Assembly (NCBI RefSeq): GCF_014204795.1
Contig: NZ_JACHMB010000001.1
Span: 806,001 to 870,000 of the forward strand
From: Nonomuraea jabiensis
Lineage (GTDB): Bacteria; Actinomycetota; Actinomycetes; Streptosporangiales; Streptosporangiaceae
Reading direction: 5' to 3'
DNA: 64,000 nt
This document shows positions 26,432 through 34,719 of the stretch, piece by piece. The number at the start of each line of letters is the position of its first letter. Position 1 is the stretch's first letter. The notes below the pieces were generated by a model. It was not told the origin of the DNA. It saw only the letters and a list, made by a program, of their open reading frames with translations, and searched no databases. A program made the translations under genes and the position numbers.

Positions 26432-27637
26432 TCAGCGCAGGCGTACGGGCAGCGCGGAGAGTCCGTTCATGATCATGGAGGCGTTCCTGGTCAGAGTGCG
26501 GGGATCGGCGTCGAGCCGCAGGCCGGGGAAGCGGTCGAGGAGCGCGTCGATGGCGATGCGGGCCTCGACGCGGGCGAGCGGCGCGCCCACGCAGTAGTGC
26601 ACACCGTGGCCGAAGGCCGTGTGGACGGCGCCCAGACGGGTGAGGTCGAGCTGGTCGGCCTCGGGGAAGTGGACCGGGTCGCGGTTGGCGGCCTGCAGGG
26701 CGACGACGACGCTCTTGCCCGCGTTGATGGTCACGTCGCCCACCTCGATCGGCTCGGCTGCCACGTACGACAGCGTGGTCTGCACCGGGCCGTCGTAGCG
26801 CAGCAGCTCCTCGATCGCCGGTTCGAGCAGGGCCGGGTCGTCGCGGAGCAGCGCAAGCTGGTCGGGGTTGCGCAGCAGCGCGTACACGCCGTTGCCGATG
26901 AGGTTGACCGTCGTCTCGTGCCCGGCGATGACCAGCAGGAAGATCATCGAAGTGAGTTCGTCCTCGCTGAGGCGCTCCTCGCCGTCCCTGGCCGCGATCA
27001 GCGCGGAGAGCAGATCGTCGCGCGGCGCGCTCCGCTTGCTCGCGACCAGGTCGCGGGCGAAGGCGAGCATGGCGTGGAGGACGTCCTCGTACTCCTCGTA
27101 GGTGCAGATCCCGGGCGCGATGATCTGAGCCGTCCATCGCCGGAAGTCTTCCCTGGACCCCTCGGGAACGCCGAGGAGCTCGCTGATGACGCCGATCGGC
27201 AGCGGGTAGGCCAGCGCGGACATGAGGTCGACCGACTCGGCGCCGTCGAACGCCGACAGCAGTTCGTCGGTCATCTCCTGGATCCGCGGGGTCAGCCTCT
27301 CGACCCTGCGCCGGGTGAATACCGTGGTCACCAGCTTGCGCAGCCGGATGTGGTCCGCTCCGTTGAGGTTCAGCATGTGCGAGTAGAGTCCGCGGGCCAG
27401 ATCCTCGGGCAGCTTGTCCGCGTACGGGCCGTTCCGCCAGCCGCCCTTGACCAACCGCGGGTCGGACAGCAGCGCGCGGGCCTCCTCGTGCCCGGTGATC
27501 AGCCACCCGTTCACCCCTGCCATCGTGGCCACCGGGTGCGCGGGCCCTCTGCTCATCAGCTCCGCGTAGATCGCGTCACGCTCGCCGTCGAGGACGGCGG
27601 AGAACGGGCTGACGCTTACAGGCTGAACCTTGGACAT
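26432..27637 (-). CDS. cytochrome P450 (second of two)
   Basis: 401 residues; AGHETTVN in the I-helix, EELLRYDGP K-helix end, and FGHGVHYCVGAPLAR heme site. Starts at the ATG 27637 after GGGGGGATCA. Closely related to the first P450 (near-identical I-helix and heme regions), so the pair arose by duplication or both belong to one CYP family. Preceded by a type-B regulatory site at 27723, and divergent from the flavoenzyme at 27996. Confidence 0.93.
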   Translation of the reverse strand: MSKVQPVSVSPFSAVLDGERDAIYAELMSRGPAHPVATMAGVNGWLITGHEEARALLSDPRLVKGGWRNGPYADKLPEDLARGLYSHMLNLNGADHIRLRKLVTTVFTRRRVERLTPRIQEMTDELLSAFDGAESVDLMSALAYPLPIGVISELLGVPEGSREDFRRWTAQIIAPGICTYEEYEDVLHAMLAFARDLVASKRSAPRDDLLSALIAARDGEERLSEDELTSMIFLLVIAGHETTVNLIGNGVYALLRNPDQLALLRDDPALLEPAIEELLRYDGPVQTTLSYVAAEPIEVGDVTINAGKSVVVALQAANRDPVHFPEADQLDLTRLGAVHTAFGHGVHYCVGAPLARVEARIAIDALLDRFPGLRLDADPRTLTRNASMIMNGLSALPVRLR

Positions 27638-27722
27638 TGATCCCCCCATAACTGCTCCGGCTCCCGTCGGGAGCCGATCAAGCGGGTCCTTTCGTAGACC
27701 CCAATAGCTTGCCGGGAGGCGT

Positions 27723-27754
27723 TATACGCTGCGCATATCTCTCATGGACGGTGA
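27723..27754 (-). promoter_or_regulatory. type-B regulatory site upstream of P450 2
   Basis: Plus strand TATACG-N4-CGCATATC-N3-CATGGACGG-T-GAG; matches the 26333 site without gaps. In gene sense CGTATAACG gives a possible -10 hexamer TATAAC. Confidence 0.5.
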
Positions 27755-27995
27755 GAGCGCACGCCGTCTCATGCGGTTCTGCTCGATGAGCACGCCGCGA
27801 CATCGATCTGTATGCAACTTCTGCGTGGTCGCTGGCTAGCGTTTTCTCTGTTGAGGTTTCCCGGCGTGGAAGTCCCCTGTGACCATTCAGCCCAGCCGGT
27901 GATCGATTGACGCGCAGGGTGGCGGTGGGTTCAGCCGAGGAAACCCTAAATTGCACGCCCAGCGCCTTTCGCGCAACAAATTTGGAGCCAGTTCT

Positions 27996-29453
27996 ATGTA
28001 CGACGACAACGCCCGCCATGAGGTACAAGAGGAACCCAGCCAGAAAATCGGCGAATCAGGATGGGGGCAGCCGCCAACCGGGCCCCCGCATTTCACGCGG
28101 GAAGAACTGCCTGTCGCTCTTCAGGGCCGGGCTCTGCTGCCGGAGGATGACGGTTACCCGGAGGAGACCCGTACCTACAACCTGAGAATCGACGTCCGGC
28201 CGGGAGTGGTCATCGCCGCGGCGTCGGCGCGGGATGTGCAGGCCGCGGTGCGCTTGGCAGCCGCCAAGGGCTCGCCGATCGCCGCCATGGCGACCGGGCA
28301 CGCGACGCAGCCGGTGCCGATCGGCCCGGACGCGGTGCTGGTCAGCACCCGGGCCATGCGCGACATCACGGTCGACGCCCAGGCGCGGACCGCCCGGATC
28401 GAGGCTGGAGTGCGCTGGGGCGAGGCCGTGGCCGAGATCACCAAGTACGGGCTGGCGCCGTTGAACGGGGCCAGCCCCAGCGTCGGAGTCGTCGGCTTCG
28501 TGCTGGCCGGCGGGCACAGCCCCACGCTCGGCAGGGCTCACGGGTACGCCGCCGACCACGTCAACAGCATCGAGGTGGTCACCGCCGACGGAAAGCTACG
28601 CACCGTCACCGCGGTCAGCGACCCTGAGTTGTTCTTCGGCCTGCGCGGCGGTAAGGGCAACTTCGGTATCGTCACCGCCGTCGAGATCGAGCTCTTCCCT
28701 GTCACCACCCTGTACGGAGGCTCCATCTTCTTCCCGGCCACAAGCGCCACCGCGGTCCTCAACGCCTACCGCGAATGGGTGAAGACCGTCCCGGAAAGCA
28801 TGTCGTCCTCCGTCGCGCTGGTGCGGATGCCGGACGTCCCGATCCTGCCGGAGCCGCTACGCGGCAAGCAGGTGGTCAGCATCCGCATCTCGTGCGCGGA
28901 CCCCTCGGAGAACGCCGCCGCATTGGTCGAGCCGCTGCGCGCCGTCACGACACCGATCATCGACACGGTGCAGGAGATGCCGTATGCCGACTGCGCCTCC
29001 ATCCACTCCGACCCGGTGGATCCGACCGCCGTCATCGAGCGCGCCGGGCTCCTGCGCGTACTCACCCCCGAGACTGTCGACGCGCTGGTTGCGGTTGCCG
29101 AGGGAACGACGGCTCCTCCAGACCTGGTGGAGATCCGGCACCTGGGCGGAGCCTTCGCCCGTCAGCCTGGCGTGCCGAACGCGATCTCGTACAGGGACGC
29201 CGCGTTCACACTCTTCATCGCCAACATCGGAGGGGCGATCGACGCCTACGCGATCGACGCCGCCCAGGCAAGGGCGATCGAGCGGCTACGGCCATGGTGC
29301 ACCGGCTACACGCTTCTCAGTTTCATGTCCGACGCCGAGACGACGGAGCAGGGCTATACGCCAGAGGTCTACCGCCGATTGGCCTCGCTGAAGCAGCGTG
29401 TTGATCCGTTCAATCTGTTCCGGCTCAACCACAACATCCGTCCCGAAGCCTGA
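27996..29453 (+). CDS. FAD-binding oxidoreductase, BBE-like
   Basis: 485 residues. PCMH-type FAD-binding domain near 55-230 (VVIAAASARDVQAAVRLAAA; MATGHATQ; VGVVGFVLAGGHSP; GLRGGKGNFGIVT) and a C-terminal berberine-bridge-enzyme motif (VDPFNLFRLNHNI). The usual flavin-linking His of BBE enzymes would be in the SGGHS-like stretch, which here reads ATGHAT, and the second linking Cys is not obvious, so the flavin may be mono-linked or non-covalent. Probably oxidises alcohols or sugars. Divergent from P450 2. GGAG at 27984 precedes the ATG. Confidence 0.9.
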   Translation: MYDDNARHEVQEEPSQKIGESGWGQPPTGPPHFTREELPVALQGRALLPEDDGYPEETRTYNLRIDVRPGVVIAAASARDVQAAVRLAAAKGSPIAAMATGHATQPVPIGPDAVLVSTRAMRDITVDAQARTARIEAGVRWGEAVAEITKYGLAPLNGASPSVGVVGFVLAGGHSPTLGRAHGYAADHVNSIEVVTADGKLRTVTAVSDPELFFGLRGGKGNFGIVTAVEIELFPVTTLYGGSIFFPATSATAVLNAYREWVKTVPESMSSSVALVRMPDVPILPEPLRGKQVVSIRISCADPSENAAALVEPLRAVTTPIIDTVQEMPYADCASIHSDPVDPTAVIERAGLLRVLTPETVDALVAVAEGTTAPPDLVEIRHLGGAFARQPGVPNAISYRDAAFTLFIANIGGAIDAYAIDAAQARAIERLRPWCTGYTLLSFMSDAETTEQGYTPEVYRRLASLKQRVDPFNLFRLNHNIRPEA

Positions 29454-29505
29454 CCGAGCCTCTTGCGAGCCACCTCTGCCGGCCGAACCGGCAGGGCGCC
29501 GGGCG

Positions 29506-29537
29506 AGCCGGTCAGCCGGGCGTCTGACCGGCTTTTT
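29506..29537 (+). terminator. intrinsic terminator after the BBE-like gene
   Basis: AGCCGGTCAG (29506-29515) pairs with CTGACCGGCT (29524-29533), followed by TTTTT. The 3' part CGTCTGACCGGCTTTTTG recurs at about 29552-29569, giving a direct repeat that runs into the next gene's 3' end. Confidence 0.75.
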
Positions 29538-29543
29538 GATCGA

Positions 29544-30503
29544 TCAGCCAGCCGTCTGACCGGCTTTTTGGTTGGTCAGACGCCACTGGCCCTGGCGGAC
29601 GGTCAGGACGGCGAGCGCGTCGGGCAGCAGCGCCGAGTGGTTGTCCGGGGTGAAGCGCAGGGCGCCGCTGAGGCCGTCGAGCCGGGTGTTCTCGATGATG
29701 TCGCGAATCTTCTCCGGGTCGGTGCCGCCCGCCTTGTTCACCGGTCCACGATGACCTGCAGCGCGTCCCCGGCGAACGAGGCGAAACCGGAGTACTGGCC
29801 GTAGGCGGCCTGGTAGGCGTCCACCCACTTCTTCTGGGCCGCGCCCGTCGGCGTGGTGGTGTCGATCTCGCCGGTCGCCAGGATGCGGGGGAAGACCATG
29901 TTCGTACCCTCCGCGGCCTCGCCGGTGCCCTTGACGAAGAGTTCGGCGCCGGCGCCAGCGTCGAGGTAGATGGGGCCGGGGTACTTGGCGTCCTTGAGCG
30001 CCTTGACGATGATGCCCGCCGCCGGCATCACGGCCCACACCACGACGGCGTCCGGCTTGGCGGCCACGATCTTGGAGACCTGGACGGCCATGTTGGTGTC
30101 GGCCTGGCCGAACTGCTCATCGGCCGCCACCTTGATGCCCGCCTTCGCGGCCTCGTCGGCGACCGACTTCTGGCCCTCCTGGCCGTAGACGTTGTCGACG
30201 TGCAGCAGGCCGATCGTGCCGACCTCGCGGCGCTTGAGCTCGTCCACGATGACCGTGGCGTCCTGGCCGGGATTGGGCGCGATCTTGAACACGTACCTGC
30301 GCTGAGCCACCGGGTTGATGATCGCGCTGGCCGAGGCGAGCGCGATGGTCGGCCTCTTGTTCTCGGTGATGGCCGGGATCGCCGCGGCGACGCACGCGCT
30401 GGCCGGAATTGTGAAAGCCGCCCGGCTGGGCGTCGGCGAACATGCCGAGCGCCGTCATCCAGGCCTGCGCGGCCGTGTCCGCTGCGTTCATTGAATTTCT
30501 CAT
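29544..30503 (-). pseudogene. ABC-transporter substrate-binding protein (branched-chain amino-acid type), truncated and frameshifted
   Basis: A Peripla_BP_6-like protein is visible in pieces: AAIPAITENKRPTIALASAS, RRYVFKIAPNPGQDATVIVD, VDNVYGQEGQKSVADEAAKA, and on to DALQVIVD in one frame. Then VNKAGGTDPEKIRDIIENTR and RFTPDNHSALLPDALAVLTV follow in another frame, shifted by one missing base near 29741-29746. The signal peptide and first about 100 residues are absent. The last residues (QKAGQTAG) are encoded by the repeated terminator sequence, so the 3' end is also altered. No permease or ATPase genes accompany it. Confidence 0.75.
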
Positions 30504-30554
30504 CCTTGTGTAGGCGTGGTGGCGGCTTATCGTTCGCCCGCCGGGACCCCGCGG

Positions 30555-31407
30555 TCACAGGACCGCATTCTCGGCGCTCCCGGGGAAGTCGGTGCTGAAT
30601 GCGACCTGCTTGCCCGCGTCGAATTCCGCCCGGAGCCGGCCGAGTTTGGCGTCGATCCTGCGGTGGGTGTCGCTGCCGAGCACGATCCAGTGGCGGGGTC
30701 GCTCGGAGGTGGCCGCCTCGTACATCACCTTCGCCGCTCGGGCGGGGTCGCCGGGGAACATCTCGGGCGTGAGGGTGGCCATCATGTTGCGGAATGCTCC
30801 GGCTGTCGCGTGGTAGTCGTCGATGGGGTGCCGGAGGCTTTGGTGCGGTGTTCGATGCCGGTGCGGAAGGAGCCCGGCTGGACGATCATCGCGTGCAGGC
30901 CGAGGGGTTCGATTTCCTGCCAGAGGGCTTCGGTGAAGCCTTCGACGCGAATTTGCTGGCGGAGTAATAGCCGTTGGCGGGAAGGCTGGCCAGGCCGTCC
31001 ATTGAGGAGACGTTGACGATGGTGCCGTGTCCCCGGGCGCGCATACCGGGCAGGACGAGCCGGGTGAGGGCGACGGCGCCGAAGAAGTTGACCTCGAACA
31101 ATCTGCGGTAGTCGTTCTCGTCCTGCTCTTCCAGCGCGCCGATGAAGTCGATGCCGGCGTGGTTGACCAGGATGTCGATGCCGCCGAGGTATTCCTCGGC
31201 CTGCTTGACGCCGTTCTCGCGCTGCTGCGGGTCGGTCACGTCGAGGGGCAGGGCCAGGGCGGTGCGGGGATGGCGGGAGGCCAGTTCGGTGGTGGCCTTG
31301 GTGCTGGAGGCGGTGACGACGGCCCGATCGCCTTGGGCGAGGGCGTATTCGGCCAGGGCGCGTCCAAGGCCGCTTGACGCTCCGGTGATGAGCCATGTCT
31401 TGGCCAT
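30555..31407 (-). pseudogene. SDR family oxidoreductase with two frameshifts
   Basis: Starts MAKTWLITGASSGLGRALAE with AAGGGAC upstream. NHAGID, SSMDGLASLP and YYSASK (catalytic Tyr and Lys) are present. After SKF the frame shifts near 30953, where one base is missing before GTCGAAGGC; the next frame encodes VEGFTEALWQEIEPLGLHAM. It shifts again near 30815-30830 to DDYHATAGAFRNMMATLTPE. Otherwise it is a full-length about 280-residue SDR of the oxidoreductase/retinol-dehydrogenase type. A hydrolase remnant and a regulon element lie upstream. Confidence 0.8.
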
Positions 31408-31452
31408 GGAGTTTGTCCCTTCCCGTCTCGTTAATTGGGGTATCGGGCTCAA

Positions 31453-31598
31453 GGCGTCGACGAAAGCGCCGTAGCTCAGCACGAGCGTCGGCCTGGCGAA
31501 GGCGGGCGTGACGGCGGTGGCGGTGGCGAGTAGACCGATCGCGACCGCCGACTGAACGCCCAACGCGAGCCGCCGACGACGAACACCCTTGACCCCTT
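31453..31598 (-). pseudogene. N-terminal remnant of a secreted alpha/beta hydrolase
   Basis: Minus-strand frame gives a signal peptide (RRRRLALGVQSAVAIGLLAT, ending TPAFA) and then RPTLVLSYGAFVDA, which matches the start of the mature hydrolase at 41876-42682 (KPTIVLEHGAFADASSW). The catalytic part is gone and the frame runs into the leader of the SDR relic. No in-frame ATG is seen. A regulon element lies 40 bp upstream, so the element originally served this hydrolase, exactly as its relative at 42682 has one. Confidence 0.6.
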
Positions 31599-31637
31599 GA
31601 GAGCGATCGGGTGCAGCCGTCCAGAAGGGACCGCGGC

Positions 31638-31656
31638 CACATCCGTCATATGACGG
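31638..31656 (-). promoter_or_regulatory. regulon element copy 5 (upstream of hydrolase/SDR relics)
   Basis: Plus strand CACATCCGTCATATGACGG, gene sense CCGTCATATGACGGATGTG. Box 2 is not recognisable here. Confidence 0.6.
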
Positions 31657-31704
31657 TCAGCCACGACGCGCCGCGTCCGTACGGGATCGCGGGCGAGCAG
31701 CGCG

Positions 31705-33330
31705 TCACCCGCCCGCGGGGCCCCCGGTCTCCAGGAGACGACCGCCCGACAGCTCCAGCCACCGCTGCACGCCGATCTCGGCGAGGAAGCGCTCGTCGTG
31801 GCTGACCACCACGAACGCCCCCTGGTACGCCCCGAGCGCGCTTTCGAGCTGAGCCACACTGACCAGGTCGAGGTTGTTGGTCGGCTCGTCGAGCAGCAGG
31901 AGCTGGGGTGCGGGCTCGGCGCACAACACGCAGGCCAGCGTGGCGCGCAGCCGTTCGCCGCCGGACAGCACCGACACCGGCAGGTGTGCCCGCGCGCCGC
32001 GGAACAGGAAACGGGCCAGCAGGTTCATGCGGTCGGCCTCGGCCATGCCAGGGGCGAACGCTGCCAGGTTCTCGGCCACGGTGCGGTCGAGGTCGAGCAG
32101 GTCGAGCCGCTGCGACAAGTAGGCGACCCGCCCGTCGGCCCGCCTGGTGGTGCCGCCGCCGGGCTCCAGGTCGCCGCTGATCATGCGGAGCAGGGTGGAC
32201 TTGCCTGCGCCGTTGGGGCCGGTCAGCGCGATGCGTTCGGGGCCGCGTACGGTGAGGTCGAGGCCCGGCTCGGCGAACAGGTCGCGGGCCCGCAGCCCCT
32301 CACCGAGGAAGACCGTGCGCCCGGCGGGCACGTTCGTGCCCGGCAGTTCCAGTGAGATGCGCCGGTCGTCGCGCAGTGCCCGCCCGGCCTCGTCGAGCCG
32401 GGCTTGGGCGTCGCTGACGCGGGAGGCGTGCATCTGGCCCGCCCGTCCGGCCGACTCCTGGGCGCCGCGTTTCATGTTGCCGGCGAAGATGCGCGCCAGT
32501 CCGGCGTTCTTGAGGTTGCGGGCGGCGTTGCCCGCCCGGCGCTCGGCCCGCTCGCGGGCCTGCTGCATCTCGCGCTTCTCGCGCTTGAGCTCCTGTTCGG
32601 CGCTGCGCACGGTCCGCTCGGCGGCCTCCTGCTCGGTGCGTACGGCCTCCTCATACGCGGTGAAGTCACCGCCGTAAAAGCGGACCTCGCCGCGTGCGAG
32701 CTCGGCGATGCGGTCCATGCGGTCGAGCAGGCCCCGGTCGTGACTGACCACGAGCAGGCAGCCGTTCCAGTCGCCGAGCACGTCGTAGAGCCTGCGTCGG
32801 GCGCCGAGGTCGAGGTTGTTGGTCGGCTCGTCGAGCAGGAGCACATCGGGCCTTTTGAGTAGTTGCGCGGCCAGGCCGAGCGAGATGATCTGGCCGCCGC
32901 TGAGCGTGCCGAGCACGCGGTCGAAGGCGAGGTCTCCGAGCCCGAGCCGGTCGAGCTGGGCGCGGGTGCGCTCTTCGATGTCCCAGTCGTTGCCGATGGT
33001 GGTGAAGTGCTCCTCGCTGGCGTCGCCCGACTCGATGGCGTCCAGCGCGGTGATCACCGGGGCGATGCCGAGCACGTCGGCCACGGTCAGGTCGCCGGTC
33101 AGGGGCAGACTCTGCGGCAGGTAGCCGAGCACGCCCTCGACGGTGACGCTGCCGCTGCGGGGGCGGTACCCTCCGGCGATGAGCTTGAGCAGCGTGCTCT
33201 TGCCCGCGCCGTTCGGGGCGACGAGCCCGGTACGGCCGCTCCCCACGCTGAAGGACAGGTCGTCGAAGACCGGGGTGTCGTCGGGCCAGGAAAAGGACAG
33301 GCGGGAGCACACGATGCACGAATCAGACAT
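31705..33330 (-). CDS. ABC-F family ATP-binding protein, putative ribosome-protection/antibiotic resistance factor
   Basis: 541 residues with two ABC domains and no membrane segment. First domain Walker A APNGAGKST, signature LSGGQ, LLLDEPTNNLDL; second domain TGPNGAGKST, LSGGE, LLLDEPTNNLDL. A charged linker of about 80 residues (EQELKREKREMQQARERAER region) between them is the P-site tRNA interaction motif of ABC-F proteins. These displace ribosome-targeting antibiotics or aid translation. Size and linker resemble actinobacterial Ard/Lmr-type resistance members. A possible 7-codon leader and hairpin lie upstream, suggesting attenuation. Confidence 0.92.
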   Translation of the reverse strand: MSDSCIVCSRLSFSWPDDTPVFDDLSFSVGSGRTGLVAPNGAGKSTLLKLIAGGYRPRSGSVTVEGVLGYLPQSLPLTGDLTVADVLGIAPVITALDAIESGDASEEHFTTIGNDWDIEERTRAQLDRLGLGDLAFDRVLGTLSGGQIISLGLAAQLLKRPDVLLLDEPTNNLDLGARRRLYDVLGDWNGCLLVVSHDRGLLDRMDRIAELARGEVRFYGGDFTAYEEAVRTEQEAAERTVRSAEQELKREKREMQQARERAERRAGNAARNLKNAGLARIFAGNMKRGAQESAGRAGQMHASRVSDAQARLDEAGRALRDDRRISLELPGTNVPAGRTVFLGEGLRARDLFAEPGLDLTVRGPERIALTGPNGAGKSTLLRMISGDLEPGGGTTRRADGRVAYLSQRLDLLDLDRTVAENLAAFAPGMAEADRMNLLARFLFRGARAHLPVSVLSGGERLRATLACVLCAEPAPQLLLLDEPTNNLDLVSVAQLESALGAYQGAFVVVSHDERFLAEIGVQRWLELSGGRLLETGGPAGG

Positions 33331-33354
33331 GCGAGAAACCTCGTAAGGAGATCG

Positions 33355-33375
33355 CGGGCGTGCGGAAGCCGCCCG
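33355..33375 (-). promoter_or_regulatory. hairpin in the ABC-F leader
   Basis: CGGGCG/CGCCCG, 6-bp stem with a 9-base loop, between the possible leader ORF and the ABC-F ribosome site. A candidate attenuator element. Confidence 0.35.
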
Positions 33376-33390
33376 GAAAAGTGACGGGAA

Positions 33391-33414
33391 TCAACGAACG
33401 ACGAACGGGGCCAT
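33391..33414 (-). CDS. possible 7-codon leader peptide upstream of the ABC-F gene
   Basis: ATG-GCC-CCG-TTC-GTC-GTT-CGT-TGA encodes MAPFVVR and ends 60 bp before the ABC-F start, followed by a hairpin. Genes for ABC-F and rRNA methyltransferase resistance factors are often controlled by such stalling peptides. No clear Shine-Dalgarno is present, so this is tentative. Confidence 0.35.
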   Translation of the reverse strand: MAPFVVR

Positions 33415-33546
33415 ATCGGCGGCGATCATGTGCGCCTGCCGGGGCCGTCAATCTCCGGTATCACCCGGAGATGTCGTCGTCACCTGCCACTGGTGTCTCT
33501 CCTACCTACCGAACACGAGTACCTGCCACCGTACCAGCCGCCGAGA

Positions 33547-34098
33547 TCAGGTCGCGCCGGCCGCTTCCTTCTTGCGGGCCCGGTAAGCCGCCGCCTTGAT
33601 CTTGTTGCCGCACGACTCCATGCCGCACCACTCCCGGCGCCCGCCCCGCGACCGGTCGATGAAGATCTTCGTGCACTCGGGGTTGGCGCACTCCTTCATC
33701 AGCGGCACGTCCGGCCCGCTGAGCAGCTCGACGGCATGCCGGGCCACTGTGGACAGGGCCTGGACGGGGGTCGCCTCCACCCGGCGGCCCTCGTCCGTGA
33801 GCTGGGGGGCCACGGGCGGCTTGCGGGCCGTCTCGTTCAGCAGCGCGAGCGCCCCGGCGTCGTACCGCTCGCCGGCGAGCCGGGCGGTGACCAGCGCGTA
33901 GATGGCCTCCCGCACCGCCACCGCCTGGCTCAGGTCGGCCTCACCGCAGGGGGTGAGGATGTCGGCGATGCCGGACTCCACGTACCAGGTGTCGAGCCGG
34001 TCCGGGGTGTCGAGCGTCTCGAAGCGGTCGGTGCGCCTGGCGCGGAGCGTGCAGGCGAGGTCGAGTGCGGGGTTGCCGCAGAGAAAGACATGCTTCAC
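33547..34098 (-). CDS. CGNR zinc-finger transcriptional regulator
   Basis: 183 residues. N-terminal ABATE-type domain (FLCGNPALDLACTLRARRTD; AVAVREAIYALVTA) and a C-terminal zinc finger C-x4-C ... C-x4-C (CANPECTKIF; WCGMESCGNK), the last in the CGNK variant of the CGNR signature, then a basic tail AYRARKKE. Such proteins bind DNA and are stress-related in actinobacteria. An inverted repeat GTCA/ATCACC-N9-GGTGAC lies immediately before the start (34099-34119), matching the pair at ohr, so it may autoregulate and control ohr. Confidence 0.88.
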   Translation of the reverse strand: MKHVFLCGNPALDLACTLRARRTDRFETLDTPDRLDTWYVESGIADILTPCGEADLSQAVAVREAIYALVTARLAGERYDAGALALLNETARKPPVAPQLTDEGRRVEATPVQALSTVARHAVELLSGPDVPLMKECANPECTKIFIDRSRGGRREWCGMESCGNKIKAAAYRARKKEAAGAT

Positions 34099-34119
34099 AT
34101 CACCAGTCTGACAGGTGAC
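34099..34119 (-). promoter_or_regulatory. operator-like repeat upstream of the CGNR regulator
   Basis: ATCACC (34099-34104)-N9-GGTGAC (34114-34119), flush with the start codon. Same geometry and inner sequence (TGACAGGTGA) as the ohr site at 17298. Confidence 0.55.
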
Positions 34120-34715
34120 TACAAATCAGCGCTCTCCTCCTCCCATTGGGGATGGTTCTTCCTGGCCCACGCGCGCGTCACCACTCCCGTGCGCATCCCG
34201 CGCCGCGCCTCGGGATCCCGATACGCCAGCCGCATGTGCCCGATCAGCACGACTCCGATGGCCAGGGCCGTCACGTCGTGCACGAAGATCGCGCTCGCCC
34301 GGGGGATCACCGACAGGACTCCGGTGAACCACATCAGCAGGCCGGTGAATGTCATGATCGGCACAGCCCCCGCGATCCACCCGGCGTAGACCTTCTGCCC
34401 GGCGTTGAACTTGCCCGCCGGGCGCGGCCCCCGCGTGCCCTTGCGCACCGCCCGCAGCCACTGCCGGTCGTAGGGCGCCAGCCGGTTGAGCCTGCGCAGG
34501 TCGGCGCGGAAGGCCCGCGAGAGGAGACCGGCCAGGACGGGCACGGGCAGCAGCAGCCCGGACCACTCGTGGAGGACGACCAGCAGGTGGCGGCGGCCGA
34601 CGAGCTGGGCCAGCGGCGGGAAGTACAGGCAGGCCGCCGTCCCCGCGCACACCAGCATGAGCGTGGCGGCGGTGCGGTGCACCCAGCGCTCGGCTTGGGT
34701 GAAGCGCCGCAGCAT
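34119..34715 (-). CDS. cytochrome b/b561-like membrane protein
   Basis: 198 residues with four membrane helices and His residues suited to heme ligation (WVHRTAATLMLVCAGTAACL; LLVVLHEWSGLLLPVPVLAG; GWIAGAVPIMTFTGLLMWFT; IFVHDVTALAIGVVLIGHMR). Resembles Ni-Fe hydrogenase-type or formate-dehydrogenase-gamma-type b-cytochromes. It follows the sulfite-oxidase-like gene by 4 bp, so the pair probably forms a periplasm-facing molybdoenzyme and its membrane electron partner, similar in concept to MsrPQ. Confidence 0.85.
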   Translation of the reverse strand: MLRRFTQAERWVHRTAATLMLVCAGTAACLYFPPLAQLVGRRHLLVVLHEWSGLLLPVPVLAGLLSRAFRADLRRLNRLAPYDRQWLRAVRKGTRGPRPAGKFNAGQKVYAGWIAGAVPIMTFTGLLMWFTGVLSVIPRASAIFVHDVTALAIGVVLIGHMRLAYRDPEARRGMRTGVVTRAWARKNHPQWEEESADL

Positions 34716-34719
34716 CCGC

